Notes under the pieces: generated by a model
The model's database searches: none
Told to the model about the DNA's origin: nothing
The model's input: only the letters and a program-made list of their open reading frames with translations
Shown here: piece by piece, positions 57,501-64,000 of the stretch
Layout: each line of letters begins with the position of its first letter
Position numbering within the stretch: the stretch's first letter is position 1
Assembly (NCBI GenBank): GCA_037783415.1
Contig: JAZGTN010000164.1
Span: forward strand, 1,550,001 to 1,614,000
Reading direction: 5' to 3'
Length of the DNA: 64,000 nucleotides
Origin: Leptasterias polaris
Lineage: Eukaryota > Echinodermata > Asteroidea > Forcipulatida > Asteriidae
Made by a program: the position numbers and the translations under genes

Positions 57501-60500
57501 CCGGCACTGACCTGTGGAAACTCACACTCTTCGGAGGTAAAAACAAACAGGGGACAGGGGACAGATTTACCCCAACCGAACAGCTCCTCGATTCTTCCCA
57601 GGCTGCCACGCCATTTTATTCTGGGTCGACCCTAGAATTCGATGGCATAACAACCGAGTTTGAACTGGGGTCGTTGGGATGTGCAGACTATGACTTTTTC
57701 TGTTTGGAGTTTTCACGGGACGAAGATTCTCAACCCGAGTTTCATTTGCTGTACGAGACGGACACAACATCTTTAATTCAATGCAAGAAAATGAAATGCT
57801 CATCAGGTGAGTAGTTTAATAGTTTCAATATTTATGCACTTATTTGTTTTTGATTGAGGAAATCAGCCGGTAAATAAGCACAGGAAGAGGATGCTTATCT
57901 GTCTGTTGGCATTCGTTACTAGCCATAATTAACGTCAAACTTAAGAAAATAAAAGTTTTTCAGACACAGTTTTTGGAAAACACTAGGAAACAACGTCATC
58001 ACTCATTCATATCAAGGCTACCAAAATGAAGGGTGTGGTGAAATTGATTACCAGCATGCAAATCTATGCAGAAATGTCACCAGCTTGAATTTCCCATTAT
58101 TCATTTTAGTTCAAAATGCTTCTACCAAAGGTCTTTAAAATAAGCCATTTGTTTCTTTGGATTCGACTTGCAGTATTGTCAGTGGAAAATTTCCAAGCTC
58201 AGCTCGTAAGGGGGTCCATTGTTGACGGACGTCGCAACAACAGGCTACAACTCAGAGCCTCAATTGACAGTACTGAACTTGGCATTGAGGGAGACGATCT
58301 CTGGAAGATGAAAGCTTACGGTAGCACAAACCCTGATGGCAGTGGGGAGAGGTACAACGAGAAGGACCAGGTGCTGTCCAATCTTCAACAAGACACGGGC
58401 GTGGCAGCTCACGACACCCTGAACTTTGTTCCAATCGGTTTGAATTTTGATATGGAGGAACTTGGCTGCAGTGAGGTGAAGTACATCTGCCTGGAGTTGC
58501 AAAGGGACCCCAGTTCATCTGTGATTTTCTCTCTGGAGTCTGAAGGCGGGCTTACAAGGTGCATGGAGCTAACATGCGAAGGTGAGTTGGTTCATCAGTT
58601 AACTCTGAACCATCAATTTCATGTGTTTTGACTTCAAATATGTAAACATTCAGGGAGCATTGTAGTTTTGATTAACTAATAAAATGTAAATCTTAGAATT
58701 TTATGAAAACATGCTCACTCCTAATGAACAAATCAATTGTGGTTCAACTTCTTGTGAACAAATTCTCAGCAATGAAAAGGTTAACATCAAAGAGTATTTT
58801 ACTTTCTGTCATACAATTTTAACCCTGAAGAAAGGCACTCTGATCAAACCTTCCAATTGTTGGGGGAAAAAAAAGATACAGATGAGAATTTAAAGAAATA
58901 TATACATTTTTGTTCACTGTACTATGCTGTCGTTTTTTTGTCATGTAGGTGTTTATGCTAAGAGTATTGCCTGGGACTATCAACCAGGGAGTGTTACCTT
59001 AGGCCAAGAGAGTCCACTGGTTGTCAATGCAATGGTTGAAATGGCTGACATGGGTGGCCCGATCTCCGGATCCAGCCTCTGGCAACTCGGTCTATTTGGC
59101 AGCAAGTCCCCAACAGGTGAAGGACAACGCTTCAATGCAAAAAGACAAATTCTGAGTCGGAGTCAGGAAAGATTGGATTACACCAAGCTGGGCTCAACGC
59201 TCGATTTCAGCAACACGGGCACCATATTTGACATTGGTGCAATCGGCTGTACCGAGTATACCCACATCTGTGTTGAGTTTGAGCAGTCTCAGTCGCCAAG
59301 GCCCGACTTCTATTTCTTCATCGAGGATGGTTCTTCATCTCTGGTTCAATGTCAAGAGAGATCCTGCTCCTCAAGTAAGATTAAGTGCATTCTGTTTCAG
59401 CTTTTTAAGATATGTAAAAGCTTGTATGTTGGAAAAGGACTAGGTCTGGTCTTTGATGTTGTAATGGTTAATCAGATACTTTCAGTGGTCACACAATACA
59501 TAAAACACACAACAAGACACTAATATCTTTCCAAACTTGACTGTTTTGTTTTGCAGATGTTGGTGTGAAGCCTTTAACCACCAACTTGCGAAGAGGGTCG
59601 ATTGTTGAAAATCGTCCTATCAACCCGATACGGTTAGATCCCATGATAAGCAGTATTGATCTGGGTCTGGGTGTAGCAGGAACGGACCTATGGCAGCTAT
59701 CAGCCTATGGTAGTAACAACGATGATGGAGCAGGCACTCGCTTTGCTGAGCAGTCTCAAATCCTCAACCAGAGACAAACCAATAAGATGCTCCCCCCTGA
59801 TGGGGCTGAGCTTGATTTTGGGCCTATTGACATGAACTTTGATATGACAGGACTTGGCTGTGCTGACGTTAGATTTATCTGCACAACGCTGAGTCGAGAT
59901 CCAAGGGCGAGTGTTGAGTTTACGCTAGACCCCCAGCCAGATCAGTCTGCACTGACCAGCTGTCAGCCCTTGGTCTGCGAAGGTAAAGCGTCAAATTGTT
60001 TTATCAATTTTTTACAAAAATGATGATTTTTTTTATCATGTGGAGTATTTGTGAGATGAATGAGGAGTTTCATATGTGCATGGATCAAAGTTATTGAGAA
60101 AAAAATGAAAAATAGTTTCTCTGAATCATGGAATACTTGCTTGCTATACATTTTATAATCTTGGAAGATTTTCTGATCAGTGCTTTACAATTTTTCTTTA
60201 GGTATTTACGCCGAAAAACTTGACTGGAAACTTGAGACCCTAGAGGTTGTCCTGGGTCAAAAGAGTCCAGTCATCATCCATGCCAATGTGACTATGGCTG
60301 ACTTGGGGTCAGATGTATCTGGCCAGAAACTCTGGAAGGTCAGTCTCTTTGGCAGTAAAGACCCCAACGGTGAGGGTGATCGATTTAGCCAGAGCGAGCA
60401 GATCCTAAACCAAGAAGGTGTCGGTCAACCTGCCCAGCGAGGATCAACAATGATCCTCCCAGACAGTCCCACTCTGTTCAACATTGGAGCCATTGGGTGC

Positions 60501-63500
60501 ACAAACTGGAGATACGCCTGTTTAGAATTTGGACAGATCAACAGCCCAAAGCCTCCATTTCACTTTTTCACTGTTGGTGGTGAGCCGACACTGATCAAAT
60601 GCCAAGAACGACCCTGCTCTTCAGGTAAGAGCTTGAAGACTTTCTAAAAGAGTTCAATCATTTTTAAGCACAAATAAGATACTTTTGACAATGTTATTAA
60701 TTTTGACTGAGGATTTTCTTCTTCTTCATCTTCCATGTAGCTGTGACTCTGAATCCACTCCAAACCTCTATCACCTCTGGCTCTGTTGTTGATGGCAGAC
60801 CACAAAATCAAATTCAGATGACAGTCTCAACAGACGGCAGTGACTTGGGTGTGGACGGGGACCGTCTCTGGGAATTAGAAGCCTTCGGTAGCAGCAATCC
60901 GGATGGATCCGGGCCAAAGTACCTAGAAAAACGCCAGGTTCTTAACCCAGCCCAGGGGGACACTCCTTTAAATCCTGGAGAGATCCTGGATTTTGGAGTT
61001 GTGGACTTTAATCTTGACATGAGTGACAGAGGATGCGGGGAGGTTCAGTATGCATGTGTGACACTCAGGAAAAACCCTAGAGCATCTGTGGACTTCGTCA
61101 TTGAGCCTGTACCTGATGAAAGTGCTCTAACAAGTTGCCAGCCATTAGAATGTGATGGTAAGTACACTCATTTCTCATTATAAAGAGGTTCTGTTTATAA
61201 AGAGTACATTCTGAAGTCCTGAATCTCTTTTCTGCTTTGTTTTCTTTGTTGTGTGTCCTCTTATAATGTTCTTTTGGTGTTTTGGGGTGGTTTTTTTTAA
61301 GGGGGGGGTAGAGACACTGACAACAGCTTTGTCAGTTGAGTTAAAAGGCATATCTCGTAATTCGCATACCCATATTGTTTGTTTTGTAGGGGTTTTCTTC
61401 AAGTCACTTGAATGGTTGTATGAACATGACACCATCATACTTGGTGAGGAGACAGACATGACTATCTTTGCCATCGTTGAGAGCAGTGAAGCAACCAGAG
61501 ATGTTGAGGGGGAGGGTCTCTGGCAGTTGAATCTGTTTGCAAGTCGCAACGAAGACGGCACTGGGGAACGTAACCGCATACAGAGACATATTCTCGAAGA
61601 ACCAACAGCTAGCCAGCCTCTCGCTGGTGGGACCCCCCTGAATCTCCTTGATGTCAAGGCATCGTTTGATTTGGGTGCGATTGGGTGCGGTGATTACGAG
61701 TATCTCTGCCTTGAGTTTGAGAAGGGTCAAAGCCCAAAACCAACATTTTACATGTTCATTGAGGCTGGAACGCCAACACTTGTCACCTGCCAGCAGCGAA
61801 CATGTGAATCAGGTAAACTAACAATCAATTAAGAACAATTAAAAACAATTCTGAAAAATGTTTCCTTTTTTTAAAAACATTAAGAGACATCCACATTAAT
61901 TTGAGAAACTATAAACAAAAGAACTTGCATTTCACAATTTCTTAATTGAAATATACTTGATAATTTTTTTTTTCTTCTTCTTTATTTCTCAATTCAAATA
62001 TACTTGACAATTAGAAATCTTTCTTGTTTTCTTAACAGCCATTGGGATATCAGGCATGGAGGCGTCACCTGTTTCAGGAGATGTTGTTGAAGGGAGATCA
62101 GTAAACCCATTGATTTTCAACCTCTCGGCCATCCCAGCTCCAGACACATCAGGCGTCAGTGGCTCAAACCTTTGGCAAGTGAGCGTCTTTGGCAGCAACA
62201 GCCCAACTGGCGAGGGTCCAGAACTGAATCCCCAGCAGCAAGTTCTCACTGGCGATCAGCTGGATGTGAACCTGGAACCCGGAAGCCCAATTGATTTTGG
62301 GGCTGTGGGCGTCAGTTATAACATGTTAGGTGTTGACTGCGCTTCAATCGGTTACATCTGTGCCAGACTCAGTAAGAATCCTGCTGCGAGTATTGACTAT
62401 ACCTTGGATGGAACACCAGATGAGAGCGTGTTGGTGGATTGTAAACCAGTGGAATGCAGAGGTGAGAAATTTGAAATGGTTAGACAGTGAAGTGCAAATA
62501 ACACAAATTGCTTTAAATTATGTTCAGTTTTAAGGGACTTGTTAAACAGTTCTTTAATATTTTAACCTGTTAAATTGTACACAATGCTGTTGCTAAATCA
62601 TATGCTCTCATAAATGTAACTTTGATTCCAAAGCAATTGAGCAATTCCATTTGTTTTTCATTCGCAGGTGTTTTTGCTGAGGCAATGACCTGGGGTTACA
62701 CTGAAAGAAACACTGTGATCAACCAACCCAGTCCATTGACAATTGATGCAACCATCTTCACAGCCGATAGCCGGCAGTTGTCCGGTTCTGATCTCTGGCG
62801 CTTGGGCCTTTATGGAAGTAGAAACAATAACGGCACAGGCACACGTCTCAACTACACTGAGCAGATACTAAATTCAAGAGCAGCTTCAACATCTCTTTCC
62901 AGCGGTTACCCGTTGTCTTTACGCAGTGTGCAAACTGAGTTTGATATAGGTTCACTTGGATGCTCAGAGTTTACACACATTTGTGCAGAATTCACCCAGG
63001 GAGAGAATCCGTCCCCAGAATTCAAGTTTGAGATTTCTCGGGGAAGGGACGTGATAACCGAATGCATTGAAGTGGAATGCGCCGCAGGTAAGAAAAGAAA
63101 AAAAAACATTCAGTTTGAAATAAAACCTTTGGATAAAGTACATTAAGAAACCCCTATCAGGTGAGCTTTCAGTAATCCACCCTTTTCCCTCTTACAGATG
63201 TCATATTGTCTGGTCTTTCTGCTTCAATGTCTGACAACAACGTTGTTGAAGGTTCTGGTAACCTGTTTAGACTTCTCGTCAGAGCCACGCCTGCCCAAAA
63301 CTCAAAAGGTGTTGCTGGTACCGGATTGTGGCAACTCGATGCATATGTCACCCCAGATCCGACATCAGATATCAAGCTGGCACCACAGACTCAGATCCTA
63401 TCAAATCCACAACAAGATCTTATCCTCAGGCAAAGATCAATCCTTGACTTTGGGAGCGTTGAGTATAAACACGATTTGGCATCAGTACAGTGCAACGAGA

Positions 63501-64000
63501 TTGGTTACCTATGTGTTGAACTCAACAAAGGACCATCACCGAGTACCACGTTTGATCTACTAACCGTACCAGAGGGAAAAATCTTAAAAGCTTGCAATCC
63601 TTTGGAGTGTAAAGGCGTGAGGGCTAACAGTATTGACTGGTCCTACGAAGCAACCGACGTGGTTCCTGGCAAACAGACTCCATTTTCTATTCAAGCCAGT
63701 GTCTCAATGGCTGACGGTACGCGAGAACTAAACGGAGACGGCTTATGGAGACTCGGTCTTTTCGGAAGTCAGAATCCAGATGGGATTGGAGAAAGGCATG
63801 ACTTCATCCATCAAACCCTCAACGAAGATAAAGCCAGTCAAATGATAGAGTCTGGTAAAAATCTTGACTTAGCTGACATTAATACACAGTTTGATGCTGG
63901 CACTCTCGGATGTACCGACTTCAAATACATTTGTGTAGAGTTTGCAAAAGGTGACAATGCGGAGCCTGATTTCAGCTTCACAGTAGCAAATAAAAGAAGT
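48509..64000 (+). CDS. Large secreted VWC-domain protein with tandem alternating ~140-aa four-Cys repeats (5' 15 exons, 3' end outside window)
   Basis: Fifteen exons join without a stop into at least 2,070 residues, still open at the window edge. Order: signal peptide, Ser-rich linker with VWC domain, then repeats B1 A1 B2 A2 B3 A3 B4 A4 B5 A5 B6 A6 B7 A7. Each repeat has the core SGxxLWxLxxFGSxNxxG, then GxR, QxL, FD, GC-x6-C and a final C-x4-C, so four cysteines per unit. A repeats begin near a conserved W (for example GVYAKSIAWDY). B repeats begin around GSIV(D/E)xRPxN and contain FDM. All introns are phase 1. VWC domains occur in extracellular matrix and BMP-binding proteins, so an extracellular location is well supported. 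The repeat itself matches no domain I know and the function is unknown. The first intron is 6.1 kb and the rest 110-367 bp. Several N-glycosylation sequons lie in the repeats. Confidence 0.88.
48594..54671 (+). other. Intron 1 of VWC/repeat gene (6.1 kb)
   Basis: GTAAGT donor, TTCGGTTCTAG acceptor. Repeat-poor compared with the upstream DNA. It contains a C/G-run near 50436, a hairpin at about 52960-52995 (TTGGTTAGCTGTTCT with AGAACAG and GCCAA), and CCTCC-rich degenerate repeats at 53600-53900. Alternative 5' exons could hide here but none stands out. Confidence 0.6.
54672..54923 (+). CDS. Exon 2 of VWC/repeat gene: Ser-rich linker + VWC domain
   Basis: Phase 1-1, 84 residues. Residues 1-24 are Ser/Gly-rich (GGQETGSSSFSISSASS). 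From residue ~28 it is a VWC domain with ten cysteines: LPCLHLGDVFLHGSQWKYDDC, then CTTCFC, NSTTRC, MESCPRLPC, GECCQKCPYC. The WxxxxCTTCxC and GECCxxCP signatures are standard for von Willebrand factor type C modules of chordin, kielin and collagen propeptides. One sequon (NST). Confidence 0.92.
55202..55636 (+). CDS. Exon 3: repeat B1
   Basis: 145 residues, the longest single unit. It is the most diverged B repeat: INGKRLWQLGVWASRDKRGE replaces the usual FGSxNPDG. It keeps RCSDVKFIC (C-x6-C) and LTECVEAPAC, whose final pair is C-x5-C instead of C-x4-C. Acceptor TTTCTGGCTAG, donor CATG|GTAAGA. As the unit next to the VWC domain it may be a specialised cap. Confidence 0.88.
55867..56298 (+). 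CDS. Exon 4: repeat A1
   Basis: 144 residues. It starts GVVIRGLTWSYK (A-type Trp). Core SGTGLWRLGIFGSKNEMGTG, then FDIAAIGCNGFNYAC and LTLCEMATCRAG. A KGDD acidic patch precedes PSPDF, the P-x-P-x-F element shared by A units. Acceptor CATTTCAG, donor GCTG|GTAAAT. Confidence 0.92.
56609..57025 (+). CDS. Exon 5: repeat B2
   Basis: 139 residues: YGSILDSRPINPF (B-type start), GDDLWRVSAFGSQSPDGLG, FNFDMTNLTCKQVRYMC (C-x6-C with the NLT sequon just before it) and LTQCEPTHCEG. The TxxF(S)L element replaces the A-type PxPxF. Acceptor GTGTCTAG, donor GAGG|GTATGT. Confidence 0.92.
57384..57806 (+). CDS. Exon 6: repeat A2
   Basis: 141 residues beginning AVYARQLNWDYE. Core TGTDLWKLTLFGGKNKQGTG has FGG instead of FGS. 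LGSLGCADYDFFC and LIQCKKMKCSSG supply the four cysteines. One sequon (NVT) precedes the core. Polypyrimidine-rich acceptor ending TTTTTCTGTAG; donor TCAG|GTGAGT. Confidence 0.92.
58174..58581 (+). CDS. Exon 7: repeat B3
   Basis: 136 residues, the shortest complete unit: RGSIVDGRRNNRL, GDDLWKMKAYGSTNPDGSG, FDMEELGCSEVKYIC and LTRCMELTCEG. It lacks a few residues before the last cysteine pair (ESEGGL instead of the PxPDES of other B units). Acceptor ACTTGCAG, donor GAAG|GTGAGT. The open frame extends upstream into the intron, but the branch/acceptor and phase fix the start. Confidence 0.92.
58949..59374 (+). CDS. Exon 8: repeat A3
   Basis: 142 residues: GVYAKSIAWDYQPG, SGSSLWQLGLFGSKSPTGEG, FDIGAIGCTEYTHIC, SPRPDFYFF and LVQCQERSCSS. 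The donor splits an Asn codon (TCAA|GTAAGA), so the final Gly of other A units becomes Ser-Asn across the junction. The intron frame remains open for some way beyond the donor. Confidence 0.92.
59557..59982 (+). CDS. Exon 9: repeat B4
   Basis: 142 residues: RGSIVENRPINPI, GTDLWQLSAYGSNNDDGAG, NFDMTGLGCADVRFIC and LTSCQPLVCEG, with PQPDQSAL before the last pair. It is a close match to B5 and B2, and a good reference for the B consensus. Acceptor GTTTTGCAG, donor GAAG|GTAAAG. Confidence 0.93.
60202..60624 (+). CDS. Exon 10: repeat A4
   Basis: 141 residues: GIYAEKLDWKLET, SGQKLWKVSLFGSKDPNGEG, FNIGAIGCTNWRYAC, SPKPPFHFF and LIKCQERPCSSG. FNIG replaces FDIG. The sequon NVT lies in the same N-terminal third as in A2. 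It shares QER-C-SS with A3, suggesting A3 and A4 arose by recent duplication. Confidence 0.93.
60741..61157 (+). CDS. Exon 11: repeat B5
   Basis: 139 residues: SGSVVDGRPQNQI, GDRLWELEAFGSSNPDGSG, NLDMSDRGCGEVQYAC and LTSCQPLECDG. It follows one of the shortest introns (116 bp). Its DPRASV-like element (NPRASVDF) and SCQPL-C ending pair it with B4. Confidence 0.93.
61390..61812 (+). CDS. Exon 12: repeat A5
   Basis: 141 residues: GVFFKSLEWLYEHD, GEGLWQLNLFASRNEDGTG, FDLGAIGCGDYEYLC, SPKPTFYMF and LVTCQQRTCESG. FAS replaces FGS, and the variable middle (EEPTASQPLAGG) differs from other A units. Preceded by a G8 run inside the intron; acceptor TTGTTTTGTAG. Confidence 0.92.
62039..62461 (+). CDS. 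Exon 13: repeat B6
   Basis: 141 residues: SGDVVEGRSVNPL, SGSNLWQVSVFGSNSPTGEG, YNMLGVDCASIGYIC and LVDCKPVECRG. It replaces the B-type FDM with YNM and the GC with DC. One sequon (NLS) in the N-terminal third. Acceptor TTTTCTTAACAG, donor AGAG|GTGAGA. Confidence 0.92.
62668..63087 (+). CDS. Exon 14: repeat A6
   Basis: 140 residues: GVFAEAMTWGYTE, SGSDLWRLGLYGSRNNNGTG, FDIGSLGCSEFTHIC, NPSPEFKF and ITECIEVECAAG. Two sequons (NGT, NYT) sit beside the core, the densest in the visible protein. Acceptor TTTTTCATTCGCAG, donor GCAG|GTAAGA. Confidence 0.93.
63198..64000 (+). CDS. Exon 15 (partial): fused repeats B7 + A7 without an intron
   Basis: At least 268 residues in one exon, open to base 64000. 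B7 reads DVILSGLSASMSDNNVVEG, then GTGLWQLDAYVTPDPTSD: the FGSxNPDG element is lost. It ends VQCNEIGYLC and LKACNPLECKG. At 63614 the Gly codon that normally holds the phase-1 intron is intact (GGC), and the frame runs straight into A7: VRANSIDWSYE, NGDGLWRLGLFGSQNPDGIG, LGCTDFKYIC and a PDFSF. The final cysteine pair of A7 lies beyond the window. An intron has been lost here, or was never gained. Confidence 0.9.

Overview
This is eukaryotic DNA from a marine invertebrate deuterostome, most likely an echinoderm and probably a sea star. The base composition is AT-rich, the exons are short with GT-AG splice sites, and the introns and intergenic DNA are packed with SINEs, CR1/L2/jockey-type LINE remnants, inverted-repeat DNA elements and minisatellites. 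The organism call is inference: several repeats resemble ones I associate with asteroid genomes, but no search was possible.

Layout. (1) About 1-12.6 kb holds the 3' part of a plus-strand gene. Six exons (972-1236, 3874-3954, 5451-5510, 7423-7500, 8094-8239, 11893-11979) encode a low-complexity Pro/Ser/Arg-rich tail with DPF and NPF motifs, which suggests an endocytic clathrin/AP-2 or EH-domain partner. The gene itself is not identified. Its introns carry two minus-strand LINE fragments, SINEs, a TTAA-flanked MITE nested inside a SINE, and large minisatellites. (2) About 12-48.5 kb has no convincing coding exon. It starts with the probable 3' UTR, which includes a 30-bp VNTR and a MITE, and continues as repeat-rich intergenic DNA. 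That DNA holds at least six more TTAA-flanked inverted-repeat elements, SINEs of at least three tRNA-derived types, a palindromic tandem repeat, and a 336-bp Penelope-like or hammerhead-like element with a perfect 14-bp target-site duplication. (3) From 48.5 kb to the right edge is the 5' part of a large plus-strand gene for a secreted protein. A signal-peptide exon (48509-48593) is followed by a 6.1-kb intron, a Ser-rich/VWC-domain exon (54672-54923), and then exons each coding one ~140-residue four-cysteine repeat.

The large gene is the main find. Its repeats alternate between two types, here called B and A, in the order B-A-B-A and so on. Thirteen complete repeats and a fourteenth cut by the window edge are visible. 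Every intron is phase 1, so each exon is a symmetric module. The last visible exon (63198 onward) contains a B and an A repeat with no intron between them. At least 2,070 residues are encoded here and the reading frame is still open at base 64000. I do not recognise the ~140-residue repeat as any named domain. The protein is best described as a VWC-containing extracellular matrix or secreted repeat protein of unknown function.
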